Assembly (NCBI GenBank): GCA_032718475.1
Contig: JAUCBJ010005486.1
Location: 1 to 64,000 of the forward strand
Source: Nemertoderma westbladi
Lineage: Eukaryota; Xenacoelomorpha; Nemertodermatida; Nemertodermatidae
Direction: 5' to 3'
DNA: 64,000 bases
Below the pieces are notes generated by a model. That model was not told the origin of the DNA and did not search any database. It was given only the letters and a program-made list of their open reading frames with translations. The position numbers and the translations under genes are program-made. The stretch's first letter is position 1, and the number at the start of each line of letters is the position of its first letter. Below, piece by piece: positions 50,346 to 62,766 of the stretch.

Positions 50346-53034
50346 AAAATGTGTCCATAGAATATCATTGAAAGTAGCATTGACATTGAAATGACATTGA
50401 TGGCATATTGAAATGACCTTGAAATCGATGGACCGAAATTCCAGACTTTCTGTCTCATATTGAAATGACATTGAAATGATTTCAAGGTAACAGTTTACAT
50501 CGCTCTTCTGCGGCATGCCTTTGAACTCAGATTCCCGCCGAGAACTGGCTTTTGTTAATGGCCAAGCCGCGATGTGATTGACAGGGCGGTGGATGGAGCT
50601 TGCTTGACTTTGTGGATGGACAGCGATTGGATTTACAAGGCGGTGTTGTGGTAGTGTCCCAGACTGAGTTTTGTTCTTGTAGGCAGGGCCTATTATTACA
50701 CCAACAACTAGTTCAGAAAAACAGCCTTTGGAATAGTTTTAAATTATTGTTATATTAGAAATTAGTTTCAATGTTCCTTAAATCAGAATCAAGGCCAAAG
50801 ACCTCCATTGACGTAGCAGCGCGATGGCTGCCGTTGCATTGCATTTGCTTATACAGTAATTGTGTAAATTCGACAAGCTTCCTTCCTGCCCCTGTCTCTA
50901 ATTATACTAATAAATGTAAATAAAGAAATAAATAAATCCAAGCCAGCGCCAGCGCACCCCCTAAAATACCTTCTAAAAATTTACGTAATTTAATTTTAAT
51001 ACTCTGATAAGGTAATTTTATTGAAAACCTAATTTGTTTTAAAGTAAACTATGTTATGTACATCATTAGTTACGTATTTTTTAATTCAGTTTAACGTATT
51101 GTAATTATAATTTTTTAAATATTAAAAATCAAATTGGGTTAGTAATACGTATTAAATTATGTTCATTCATTTTTAAATTTAAATTAAATTCTTTTGCTCA
51201 CAGGTCGTTGTAAGACAAGGCATCAATATAACCCCAGTGATCCCATACCCTCTTGTTATGGACTATTACTACATCATTGTACAAGCTGCGGACCTGCACA
51301 CCCCCCCCCCCCCCCCCCCCCCTCCATTATAATGTGTTGTAGCCATCCACCCAACCCATTGCATAACTCGAATTAAACTCCACACAGCACAGCACAGCCC
51401 ATACCTGCCATTGCTTTCATTACGCCACATCGCCATAAGTGGAGATTCAATTATGGCTGTGAATTATTATAATCATTATTAGATTGACAACACAGTGTTG
51501 TGGTAGTGTACGTGTACCAGTACCAGACTGAGTCTTGTAATAGGCCCCACTGACAACTCCGGGCTACGTTCTGAAATACAGCCTCTGGAATATTATTAAA
51601 TTATTTTCATTAGAAATTATTCGCTAGAAAGCCAGTCTGTCAATTTAATCGTCCAGTATCAATTCCCGCGGGCTAATACAATTTATTTTCGGGCTAAGGA
51701 TGCCCTGCCCACTGGCTAAGAAAGCAAGCTTGCGGGTAAACGATTCCCATTTTGCGGGCTAAGATTCCCGCGGGCTAAGTCATCACGCATCACCCAACCG
51801 AACATACAGTTGACTGTAACTGTTTCACTCGCATCTCTGTAACCACAACCCAAATGCTGTGATTCACAGTATGCGATTTCACCGTGCTGTCACCGCAAGT
51901 GTATCTGAGAACAGGCCCATTTCTGGTACAGCTACAATTAGTTTCAAAAATTTAATGTAAAACATCGAAAGGAGCAGGTTAAAGGGGTTGTGTTTTCTAA
52001 CCAAAACAATAAACCAAAGTAGATTTCATCGATTTGGGCTGGAGAACTTTTTTATTTGCGACCAACTGGCGCCACTATTTGCGAGATAAGGTAGAAATTT
52101 TAATTAATATCGAGACAAATACAACGTCTGTTTAATTGTTTTTGGGCAAACAGAAAAGTCCTCCATGCTGAAATTTTAGTAAGAAAGTTTAGTGTAATAA
52201 ATTAGTTTAGTACACATTACTACCTGCATAGTTCCTTGCTCAGGAGGCCAATCTCTTTGGTTCGCGGCCTCCTGTGTATGGGTTAGTTCTAGTTGGCTGT
52301 CTAATTTCTTGGGAAGCTTTTAGTAAATTTCGAAATTTCGGAGAATTCCATTCCACAGCAGATAATTGGTTTTACATGCTGGGGCGGCATAAGCTAAGAG
52401 CCATTACACATGCTATGCCTTTACTCTGTTAGTGGTCTGTCGCTGTCGGCACCCCAAGCTAATAATATACAGCAAATACGCACTGAGACCGCTTTTGTTT
52501 CAGAAAATTTGGAATGTGGATCTTTATATATATATTATTTGTTTTCTCATTTCAACTGGAAAGGGTTTTTTAGTATGCTTTCGCATGGCCTCCCCCTCGC
52601 TCGGTACGCTAGTTGCCCCCCCCCCCCCCCCCCCCCCATTATAATGTATTGTAGCCATCCACCCAACACATTGCGTAACTCAGAATTAAACTCCACACAG
52701 CCCATACCCGCCCTTGCTTTCATTACCACCACACCGCCAAGTGGAGATTCAATTGCGGCTGTTATTTTCTGATAATCGCTGTAAATTATTATAACCTAGG
52801 CAGTCCGGTTTAAATAACGGCTATAGCCTACAAACCTATTGTATGATATGGACGTGGTGTCCTGTGTGCTCTGTAGACATCCTACAGAGCACATGGAGCA
52901 TTACACACACACAGAGAGAGAGAGAGAGTGAGGGCTGCTTGATTGACACACGGCTCAGTGGGAATCTAGACTTTGAAGTGCAGCGCCTTTGGTAGAACTC
53001 AATGGCAGGATTTATAAGCCTGGTTCATTTCAAT

Positions 53035-53090
53035 ATTTGATCAAACTTTGATCAATGTTTGATCAAAATTTGATCAATGTTTGATCAAAG
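53035..53090. repeat. TTGATCAA palindrome cluster, right
   Basis: Inverted partner of 50300-50345, followed by AAAGGAATGCTTTTTGAGAGCGGG, which is the complement of the bases preceding the left cluster (50270-50295). Confidence 0.8.
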
Positions 53091-53813
53091 GAATGCTTTT
53101 TGAGAGCGGGACTGTAGTAGGCAGGCCTATTGTTAGAGATGTTAAGCCATCTTCTGGTGTTTCTCTGTGCCCTCTCGGTGTCAGACTAATGGCGCGACAT
53201 CTCCCTGCACTAAATTAATTATTCAATGGTCTAGGCTCGTCCATCCATATACCCATCCACTCCCATACACTCCATGAACCTCCATGTGGTCTTGTATGTA
53301 GTTCTCTCTCTACCAATACAGCCCATGTCCGCAATGTTACGTCCAGTGGGCTCTCTCATCTACCTGATATCAGACATACAGGCGCACCGCACACTAAGCC
53401 TTTGTCGGTCCCAGCAAGTTAGCTAGATAACTCGCCATAACCTGCCAATCAGATGACTTGAACAAATGTGTTCACATGTGATCACATTGGATGAAATCTG
53501 CTTTTTCTGGTGGCCTGTACTGTAGCTAGTAAAAAAAACACTAGCTACCTACCATATAATAATATATATTAAGGTTCTAGAACATTCACCATTATATAAT
53601 ACCAATTAAATTCGGTCCTGGACAATTCGGTCCCGGACAATTCGGTCCCATTAATATGCATGTTTTGGGACCGAATTGTCCTGTCAGTATCCGGACAATT
53701 CGGTCCCGGACAATTCGGTCCCAAAACACAAAATTAATGGGACCGAATTGTCCGGGACCGAATTGTCCGGACCGAATTGTCCGGGATCGAATTGTCCTGC
53801 TTACGTAACCTCC

Positions 53814-54824
53814 TTCTTCTCCGATGACCGCTTATTCGATTTTCATAGTATCGCAAACTCGATTCTTCTTCTCATCTGGAACTCGTCGACTCCGACCGAG
53901 GAAGAGGAGACTCGTTTCTTTAAACCTTTCGACAAGGATGTTCTCGCTTTCGGCGAGAAATTGAATGAGCTCACATGCTTTTTCGCCAATAAAGTCTCAT
54001 ATTACTTTGGGTTCAATTATAGAGTTGGCACCAATGGAAGTATTAACCCAGTGAAACCACTCGAATTAATAAAGTTGGAAGACACTGTAAACAGTTCATG
54101 GATCACCTTTTCCGTCACCTGCGCCAATTTATTTCAACAATATGTAAACATCTGTCGCCCATTTATTAATCCTACTACTCACCTCGTCCTAAAACCAGGC
54201 GATTGGGTTGCTTTTGACTATTGCACTTTTGGGTTTGTTACAAATATTCGGAACGAGCGCTATTTAGCGATCACCAATGGCTACGAGGTTGACGATGGAA
54301 AGGCTATTGTTTCTTCTAGAGGCATGATTCTTCTTACACCAAGCGAGGTCGGCGAATTGAAATGGTTTGATTCAACCATCGAGGATAGTGAATGTGTCTG
54401 CTACGATGAACTTAACGTCTACAAAGACAACATTTCCGAGCGAATATCGATACAAAGTTGTATCAGTGATTCAGAAATTGATTTACAGATAACCGAGAGA
54501 AAATTTAACGAATCCTTTACTATAGCTAACACGATTCAAGCGCGCGAGGCTCTAATAAGATTCAAGGCTATGGCTATACAATTTGCTTTCAAACCAAAGC
54601 AGATTACGATCCCCAATCACCAACGCTATCTCATAAATAACAATATTGCAGCCTTTATCTATAAGTTCAAATCCGAAAAATATGTCGGTATCTGGCCCAT
54701 TGCAATGAAAGACGAAGAGACTACCACTTTTCAGTTCACCAACGGTCTCACTATTAGGGGCAGCGATGGAGCACCTTGGGTCTGGAATTCCCTTCTGTGT
54801 TGCTCAAAACCTGCAGCAGGCTAA
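53814..54824 (+). pseudogene. Unrecognised orphan gene, 3' part (336 codons)
   Basis: Continues the frame of 48802-49215 directly after the right target duplication and runs to TAA at 54822-54824. The sequence is hydrophilic with scattered aromatics: LLIWNSSTPTEEEETRFF, KPGDWVAFDYCTFGFV, NERYLAITNGYEVDDG, GIWPIAMKDEETTTF, and a C-terminal CCSKPAAG. There are no transmembrane stretches and no conserved catalytic motif known to me; the repeated W/Y-G-X-X-X-N pattern (FGFVTNIRNERYLAITNG, IYKFKSEKYVGIWPIAM) hints at two related beta-rich modules. AATAAA sites near 55058 and 55264 may end the transcript. Whether the gene comes from the host, a virus or a transposon is not known. Confidence 0.75.
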
Positions 54825-56071
54825 ATTTCACAGGAATTCCCCTTCCTCACAATTGAACTGTTAATTGGGAACTGTCGCACTATAGACAGACAGACAACAT
54901 TAAGATGTATGTTGAGTGGAGTATGTGGACTATGGGTGGTCAAGTGGAGTAGGTGGAACATAAGTATTATGGTAGAGCGTGACTGTATTTACATTTACAA
55001 TGCATATGGGCACATTCGCACATTATATTGGACTTTGGAATAATTTTATGTTTAATAAAATATTTAATCAGTTAAACGATATAGTTGCGAATAGGAATGA
55101 GTTATAAATATTTATTCTTGGTGTGTAACTGTTTCCCCTTAAGATTATAGATTAAGATTATACATTATGTTTTAGTTTTTTACGTTGTCTATTTAATATT
55201 TTTAACTTGCCAAATAGATGCCATGTCAGTTAGGTTTACCATTATTCTGTTGAATTAAACTGAAATAAAAAATATACTGATTCCACGATGTGATAAATGG
55301 TGTTAGGTGGGTAAAATGGTCAATAGGCAAACTCAAAGAATCCTTGCATTAACACCCCCCCCCCCCCCCCCCCCCAGCCGTATGTAGAAAATTACCTGAA
55401 AATAGTATGAATAAAATTCAGATATTACGCCCTCTCTTGTTAAATGTATAAAAGATAGAGTGTAGCTTCATATCCAGATTGTAGATAATAAAATGAGTCC
55501 TGAGTCCTGTAAGCAATGAACTGCAAGATGACATACTCGTTACTGGTACACATGCAGTACTGTATATAATCAGTCGCAGTCAGTCAGTAGTTACTAGTAC
55601 TGTACGTACATCATAATATATGTACAGCTGTATGTACTGAGAGTTCTTAGATCCTAGAGCTATTATACCTAGGGCCTCCGTTCGCCTAGTACGTCCGTTC
55701 TAGAGTTATTGTGAACAAAGAACCCCTAACATCCCCCTCACAAACAATCATGAACTTAGTCTACAGTATACAGTAGTTTGTATTTACAGTATTTAATATA
55801 TTTGACTGATAAGTCTGGACTCTGGCAGGAGGCAATATCGTTTTCAAACAAACAACAAGATTGTTATCATACATACATAGCAGTCTGTATTCATAAACCG
55901 GCCTAAACCACTAAAAGCCACTAAACATATATCTATGTTATATACAGTATATAATACTGTTGTAGTATCCCTAGGCCTAGTCCGGTACTACTACGTGGTA
56001 CCGGTACTGCTAAGCTGTAAACATATATGTAAATCCTACTGTGCAGTTGTACCGGTATCCCTACTACAGTA
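54825..56071. other. Spacer, no gene recognised
   Basis: AT-rich sequence with AATAAA at 55058 and 55264, a 21-C run (55355-55375) and several GTACTG/CAGTAC motifs. No ORF or repeat family identified. Confidence 0.5.
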
Positions 56072-56803
56072 CAGTCCCAATCCCAATAAACATTAACTTG
56101 GTCGTTTTGGCGGCCAAAATGACCAAAATCGCCAAAAAAATGTAGTGTATTCCTATGGGCTACTTGGTCGTTTTGGCGAAGCGATTTAACTCGACTCAGT
56201 CAAGTCCAGACAGCCCGTCTCCTTGGACATCCATTTGGTTGCTCTGACTAAATGTCGGCTCGCTTTCATTTTTATTATTGACAGATTGTTAACTTACCTG
56301 GAGCTGAGTCGGGCCTTTCAGTTGTAGTAAAGACCACCCACTGAGGCATTGATACAGCACAGGCTAATACGTAATAAGGGAGTTAGTTGAATGCGGCTTT
56401 GTTAAAAGGAGGAGTATAATAATCGGATTTTGTGTGTTATTATTAGATAATCATTTTTCACCTTTTCCTTTGTGTAGCTTCAGTTTAGAGTCATGAATGG
56501 CAACGTGTTCTGTATGAAGGCGTCCTAATTATAGTTTTATAGTTAGAAGCTGGGTCTGTGACAGGGCGAGAAGTAGCTATTAAATAGCGACACTTAGTCT
56601 CGAACGAGTTCGGTATACTGATGAAATTCAGATTAGACGGCGCGGCCTATTTCTAGTAGCTGGGTCTGAATTCGAGGGCGATAGTAACTGAAAACATTAT
56701 AATATCAGGCTCTGGCTCGGTGCTAACAGTCAACAGAGTCGGCATATTTGGGTAATTTTGGCCGCCAAAATGACCAAGTTAATGTTTATTGGGATTGGGA
56801 CTG
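56072..56803. mobile_element. TA-flanked MITE with CAGTCCC ends
   Basis: 732 bp with inverted ends CAGTCCCAATCCCAATAAAC / GTTTATTGGGATTGGGACTG, extending over about 50 bp to GTTTTGGCGGCCAAAATG. TA lies outside each end. CAGT..ACTG ends with TA targets fit Tc1/mariner-type elements. No ORF. Its right end cuts the gag gene of the second BEL/Pao element. Confidence 0.85.
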
Positions 56804-58550
56804 TATATCTCACTTTCAAAATATCCAAGCCATGCAATATGTTGTGATGATTACCGTTACATATGGTGCATGAATTGGTTTGAGTGCAAACATTTGTAGA
56901 ATGATGTTCAAGACATCTAAAGCAGAGACTATATGCTCTAACAAAATTGGTGATATCATTGTCAGATAATTTTCCTAGTATTCCGCAGTAAAATGTTGTA
57001 TGATTTGTTACTTTGCGGTTTTGTGATTCTGAACAGTAAAGGCACCCATCTTGCATTGGTGGTCCGTGAAATTGACCATTTTTGTAATTGGGTGCTGGGT
57101 ATCTAGGTTTTCCTGTGTCAGTACCTCTGCCTGTAGATGTACTGGCAGTTGGTACATTTGGCAGTACACTAGGTACAGATGGTACTGTGTTTTGTTTGTT
57201 ACTATATTGTTGTGGGGCTTGATTATGTTGTGCAAAGTTCGAATAGTTTCTAGGATGCCAAGATTGTTGTCTTGGCTTATTACCAGTTCGGAACCAATTC
57301 CGATTGGGATTTTGAAACTGTGATGATCTTGAACGATTGCCAGAATTAAAGTTTTGGTTTGCAGGTCCAGACTGTTGTCCCACTTGTTGAGTCTTATTAG
57401 TTCGAACAGATGCATTAGTATTTGGTTTACCACCTGGTCCCCACACATTCTCCTCAGCTTCTCTGGAGAACATCTCGTTACAAATGGCATCAGTCTGATA
57501 CTCCAAGAAACTGGCAAATTCTAGGAGGTTAGGGTCTCGATCTTTTGTACGTTTTGTTTGTTCAGCTATAGGAAGCCACTTACTATATAGATATGGTGGC
57601 AAGTTCCAAACTGCATTCTGAACATTAGTTGGTAATGTAATGTACTCATATGCTCCTATATATTGTAAGCAGTTTGTAATGGTTCCTATTGTATCAGAAT
57701 ATTTACGTATGTCAGATGCTTTGTCAGAGTTAACAAACTTCGGTTGGCATGCAATTGTGTCAGAACATACACGCTGAATGAGCTGCGGATCACCAAATCT
57801 CTTTTGGAGTTTCGCCCAAGCTCTTAGGTACCCTCCTGGAGTTCCCTTAAATTTTAGGATTAAGTCATTTGCCTTGCCTTTAGTATGCTTCAATAAAAGT
57901 TTTAACTTCTCCCGTTCGTCCCAAAAGGGTTGTGATGCAATATTTTCAATGAAATCTATTTTAAAGTTGACAAATCCTAGTGGATTGCCATCATACTTTT
58001 CATCATCACATGGTTCCCATAAAGTTGTTTTGGCATATAAACGCTCAAAATACTGTCTGTTAAGAGCATCAGCGGTGTTTCCAGCAAAAAACATATTAGC
58101 CGGATCATGGAATGGTATATTGTTAGTATTTTCATCACCATGATCACTTCCATCAGGGTCTCCGTCCCCATCACCACCAGGACCAGGAGGATTACTTGGA
58201 GGATCTCTGCCTGGATTTGGATTGTAATGGTATTGTTGACCATGGATTTCATTATATGGGGACCTTTGTTGATTATTGAGGTAGTGATCTGATCCCGGAG
58301 GTTCACTAGTTGACCTTTGTTTGGGTTTGGTGCCAGTAGGTGTATATGAAACCCCTGTCACAGTGTTTACACAAAGGTTAGTCATTGATTTAGGTGGTTT
58401 AAAATCATGCCGAGGTTTAATCCAACCATTCATAAGACCATAATTGTATGCCTTGCATTCAAATTCTTTATCTTTGTGAGATCCAGGAACCTCTGGCTCA
58501 CTATATTGACTTGTATGGCAAGATGGTAGCCGTAAATTGTTATATTTCAT
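56804..58550 (-). pseudogene. BEL/Pao gag, C-terminal part, inverted orientation
   Basis: About 580 codons on the minus strand from 58550, cut at 56804 by the TA MITE (the apparent frame runs on to 56730 inside the MITE). Contains a Pro/Gly/Asp-rich stretch, the conserved KYDGNPLGFVNFKIDFIEN core, KLLLKHTKGKAND and LQKRFGDPQ, then a long Gln/Asn-rich region and a BEL-type zinc-knuckle cluster (CLYCSESQN, FYCG, SLCFRCLEHH, CTICNGNHHNILH). The last knuckle lies next to the MITE junction. This strand is opposite to the protease and integrase at 60504-62766. Confidence 0.85.
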
Positions 58551-58682
58551 GTCTATGCTACTTGATTCAATTGGTTCTGGGTTATCTATTGGTTCTCCTT
58601 CCTTACACCAGATCCACTTTGGTTCAGTGGGATGTAAACGCTTGAAATATTTAACTCCCTGTATTATTTGACACTCAATGTC

Positions 58683-60461
58683 TCAGTCATTTGTTTTTGT
58701 TTTATTGCTAATTTTATTGGTATTATTCTGTGCAGGTATTTGAGTCTTCAAATTATCATCACTGGAATATAAATTTTTCCCTTTGTCATGTAATTTAATG
58801 TTCTTGTAAATTGCCAGTGGATTTTGACTCATGTCGTCAGCATTTTGCATGTGAAATTTTGCTTCAGCTTCAACATTCACAGAATTTTCAATGTCAATGA
58901 TCATAGGCAAAATGACCATATTTACTTCCAGGTATTTGCCTAGGAATGGCACTGTCAATTTGAGATTTCTTACTATCGTGACTATACTCTGGATCTATCA
59001 GGTCCCGTATTATTTTTTGGAGTATGAAGATTTGGTGGACTCTTTTGTTGAATCAATAATCGTTGCTGTTGGCTGGAAATGAACTTTCCTCTCCCCTGTG
59101 GCCTTTGGGGAAGTTGAATGTTCATCACAGTCACCCTCAGCCCCAGCTTGTAGTAGCTTTTCTAGTAATTCCTGTTGTATATTGTCCATCATATCTGTCG
59201 CCCTTTTACAAACTGAAAGACATTGTGTGACACTGTCATCTGTTTGTTGATGCTATTCACGTTCTTTATGCATGTCAAGATGACGGCATTGACGTTCTTT
59301 CTGTATGTCGCCATAAACAAAATCCAATTTATTATACAGAATGTTTAATAATCTGTCAGACTGCAATGCAGCTGGGTCTTGTAGAGGTACTACTGGCGAT
59401 GGAGAGTAAAGTTGTACACGAGTTAAAACTGGTGGTAAAGGTAAAGAGTGAATTGTATTATTTGATAAACTAGCTAATGGTGAACAAAATTATCTTGGGC
59501 CATATTGTTGCCCATTTGTCAGTAAATTGCTACTTGTACAACCAGTTAAAGTGCATGTGTTCGATGTAATAGTTGATGGTAATAGTGAGTAAGATATCTC
59601 AGGTATATTACTCATCGGTAGTGTTTGAGGAGATAATATATCAGGAGTCAAACATAAACAGGATGGTAGTCTGGAGGTTAGGGGTGTATCATGAACATTT
59701 GTACTTGTCACAATGCTGGATGATGCTTGAGCTTGTGTTAAGCATTGGGAAAAATTACTACTAGATATCAAAGACACACTACTGGTACTGGTAGTATTTG
59801 AATTGTTTGTAGTAATGGTCCCTAAGTCTACTGAATTTAGAAGACCTATAGGGGTATGAGAGGACTGTAAATCTGTGGAATTATCTGAAATCATTGACAT
59901 TTCTGGCTGAGTATTTAGATTACTCTCCTGACCTGGTAAGTGTACAGTGGCAGGAGTGGATGAATACTCATGGGTTTTAATATTATTATAGTCCCTTAAA
60001 TGTTTAGGAGTAGGTGGAAGAGTCAGGCCCTGCCTAGATGCTTCATCACGCAGTAGAAGTTCAGTGAAATGTGTCTGGTCTATTCGCTGTTTAGTTCTGC
60101 GATCTTCAATTTGAGCTCTCAGCTGCCGTTGTTGCTCTTCTTCTTCACGTTGTTTATTATCTATAATATTCTGAGTACGGCGTTGAGATTCATAAATCTT
60201 TTCTTGAGTCTCTGATTCGAATTTCCGAAACTCTGCAGATGTTTCTTCTTCATGTCGCAGCTCTTCCTGTTCCATTATTCTTTCAAATAAGGAAACATTT
60301 GTTGATCTATTGGAACTAGTAGTACTGTAGCCTGTAGACCTTCTGGTCATTCTAGAGTGATGAGATCTGTGCTGTGAAGATTGCTTTGAAGTAGGCCTAC
60401 TGGTAACAGATTGTTTAGAAATATTTGAAGCTGGTTTACTTTGAGGGCTTCTGTAAGTCAA
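58683..60461 (-). pseudogene. BEL/Pao gag, N-terminal part, broken
   Basis: Three frames in order on the minus strand: 59490-60461 (Ser/Thr/Arg-rich start, then a long charged coiled coil with EEEEQQRQLRAQIEDRRTKQR, LLLRDEASRQGLTLPPTP), 59010-59192 and 58683-58958. Stops and frameshifts separate them. The coiled coil is usual at the start of gag of this group. It runs head to head with the plus-strand protease at 60504. Confidence 0.65.
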
Positions 60462-60503
60462 AACGTTGTCACTGTCAGTTGATGTGGAACTTTTGTGTAA
60501 TGT

Positions 60504-61286
60504 ATGGTCAGTATCTATGTTTCCTACTACTGTAAGTCAGATAATCAACCATGGCTTAACCGGGCAGGAAACCAGACTGCCGGCAACAATAATACTGGTC
60601 AGTCAACTTCACTATCCCTTCAGCCAAGGAGAAATCCTAACCCAACAACAACTTCTAATTTTCTAAAACCAAAACCAGATATACAAGGGACTACTCTTTT
60701 CCAGAAAGTAGTACCTGTTAGAGTAGGTACAAGGGACTACTCTTTTCCAGAAAGTACAGTAGTACCTGTTAGAGTAGGTCCAACTTGGAGTAGAAAACCA
60801 TTAAGTGACAATTTTGTTACCACATTCGCTTTGATTGACACAGGTGGAGGGGGTACTTTTATTGACCAAAGTGTTATAGATTGTCTCAAAGTTGATACAA
60901 CACAGGTTGAACTAGATCTTACAACCATTAACAAACGAGAATTAACAACATGTGGTAAAGTAGGGTTGAACATCTCAGCAGTAATGCCAGGCTATAACTA
61001 CGTCACTGATATAACAGCATTTGTTCGACCACAGTGTAAATTTGACAAGCATATTGTAAGTGACGAAACTGTAAAGAAATATCCACATCTTGATATCCCC
61101 AGGTACCCTACAGTAGACATACCTTCGGTCACTATTATTTTGGGTGTAACTAGTCCTGAGATGCATTACCATCTCAAGGAACAACATTCAACAACATATG
61201 GTGAACCATTTGCCATTGAGACTGTTTTTGGTTGGACTGTCATGGGTCCAGTAAACCAGGCAGTCAGTTTACAAGTACTACCATAA
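60504..61286 (+). pseudogene. BEL/Pao aspartic protease
   Basis: 260 codons. A 5' Asn/Pro-rich spacer contains a short duplication (QKVVPVRVGTRDYSFPES/TVVPVRVGP), then FALIDTGGGGTFIDQSVID, the protease active site (DTG), and IILGVTSPEMHY with YGEPFAIETVFGWTVMGPVN, the conserved protease-to-RT junction of BEL elements. The ORF ends at 61286 with no RT following. Confidence 0.8.
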
Positions 61287-61400
61287 CAAAAGGGGAATGT
61301 TTTACGTAATATCTTTCCAAATAAAGTGAAACCTGAGAGGAGAGCAGAAGACTCAACAATTTACGACAACATGATGGTTGAGGATGAACCAGTCATCAAT
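61287..61400 (+). other. Deletion junction: RT and RNase H absent
   Basis: Between the protease (ends 61286) and the integrase linker (from about 61326) there are only about 40-110 bases, where a complete BEL element has about 2 kb of RT and RNase H. None of the RT motifs is found elsewhere in 56-64 kb on either strand. Confidence 0.75.
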
Positions 61401-62766
61401 GATGTTTCTGAGAATGAAGCAACTGACAAACTCTATGAACGATATTTGAAAACCTTTTTCACTAATTCACTAAGTAACAATAAACCCATTAGTCCGAATT
61501 CTTCTCTGAACACATTGTGTCCTAAATTAAACAAAGACCAAATTCTTGTTGTCGATTCTAGGATCAAGCGAGCAAAGTGTTTACCACAATCTACTATTGA
61601 ACCAATTATAATCCCTAAGAAATCATTAATAATTACTGGTTTAATACAAGACACACACAAATTTCTGATACATAGAGGCGAGGATCATGTGCTTGCAAAA
61701 CTCCGTAGGGAGTACTGGATAATTAACGCTCGTCCGAGAATTCGTGAAGTACTCAAGAAATGTATTACTTGTAAGATCATTCAGCACCAACTATTACATC
61801 CTCACATGTCTGATCTTCCTAGTCATCGACTTGCAGACAATTGTAGACCATTTGCTGGAACAGGTGTCGATTACTGGGGACCAATTATCCTTAAAGAGAC
61901 AATGCACTCGTCTTAAGGTCTATGGAGTTATCTATACTTGTATGACTACCCGAGCTGTATGGCTAGACATAGCTGAGGATGCCAGTACTGATAAATTTCT
62001 TGCATCTTACCATCGTTTCATTTGTGCACGTGGTAACATGATAACAATGTACAGTGACTGTGGCAGCAACTTTGTCGGTGCTGATTCCGAGCTTGAGGAA
62101 GTCATTAAATGCCTTAATAAGGATGCTAGTAAGATTCAATCCAATCTTCTTACAAAAAATGTTGAGTGGAAATTCAATGTTCCCTACAATCCCCATACAG
62201 GTGGTACTTGGGAACGTATGGTCAAATCAGTCAAACAAGGGTTGAAAGCTATACAATTTAAGAATGATACATTTGATTCTTTCCGAACAACTTTGGCTGA
62301 GGTTGAATATGCCATTAATTCTAGGCCACTATTCTCACCCACTGAGGATCCCAGTGGTATTACACAAATCACCCCAAACATGATCTTAGGTATAGGCGAA
62401 CCACTAGGGTTAATTATAGAGCCCTCAGACCCATCCAACTCTAGCTCCAGGAAGGTCTGGAGGCGCAGCCAACAGGCTGCTAACAAATTTTGGGATCTAT
62501 GGCAAAAGCACTACTTGCCAACTTTACACAAGCGGCCAAAGTGGCAAAAGCCTTGTAGAGATGTGATCATAGGAGATCTTGTATTAGTTAAGGAAGGAAA
62601 TCCTCTTGCTAGAAACAAATGGCACATGGCCAGGATTACCCAGATTTTTCCTGGTAAGGATGGAACAGTTCGATCAGCTGAAGTCAGAACATCTTCAGGG
62701 CTACAAGTCAGAGGTGTCCATAAGTTGTGTTTGTTAGAAGAAAGTTTATTAACACGTCTGACCTAA
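61326..62766 (+). pseudogene. BEL/Pao integrase and C-terminal domain
   Basis: 61326-61916 and 61744-62766 are two overlapping frames of one polyprotein; a frameshift lies near 61890-61910. Motifs: HRGEDHVLAKLRREYWI and CITCKIIQHQ (zinc-binding), GTGVDYWGP (first catalytic Asp), YSDCGSNFVGA (second Asp), HTGGTWERMVKSVK (Glu), INSRPLF, then ANKFWDLWQKHYLPTL and a DUF5641-like end (GDLVLVKE, WHMARITQIFPG). Apart from the frameshift it is in good order. The matching 3' LTR is not defined. Confidence 0.85.

Larger units (their letters stand above)
49216..53803. mobile_element. 4.6-kb transposon with iterated 15-bp palindromic ends, 10-bp TSD
   Basis: Flanked by CGTAACCTCC at 49206-49215 and 53804-53813. 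Each end is an array of the 15-mer GGACAATTCGGTCCC, first in one orientation then, after a short AAAACAC..AAT spacer, in the opposite one (49224-49422 and 53608-53798). Inside are long, diverged inverted repeats: GTGAATGTTCTAGAAC, CTACAGTACAGGCCACC and the TTGATCAA cluster appear at 49468-50345 and inverted at 53030-53600. Two further pairs of direct repeats are internal (50640-50760/51490-51625; 51301-51480/52616-52800), with C-runs of 22 at 51301 and 52616. No transposase ORF. A 9-11-bp duplication and long inverted repeats suggest a Mutator-like non-autonomous element. Confidence 0.8.

Noticed and set aside
56730-56803. Last 25 residues of the BEL gag ORF
   Set aside because: They derive from the TA MITE that cuts the gene; not part of gag.
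57008-57517. Minus-strand 169-codon ORF in another frame
   Set aside because: Shadow of the Gln/Asn-rich part of gag.
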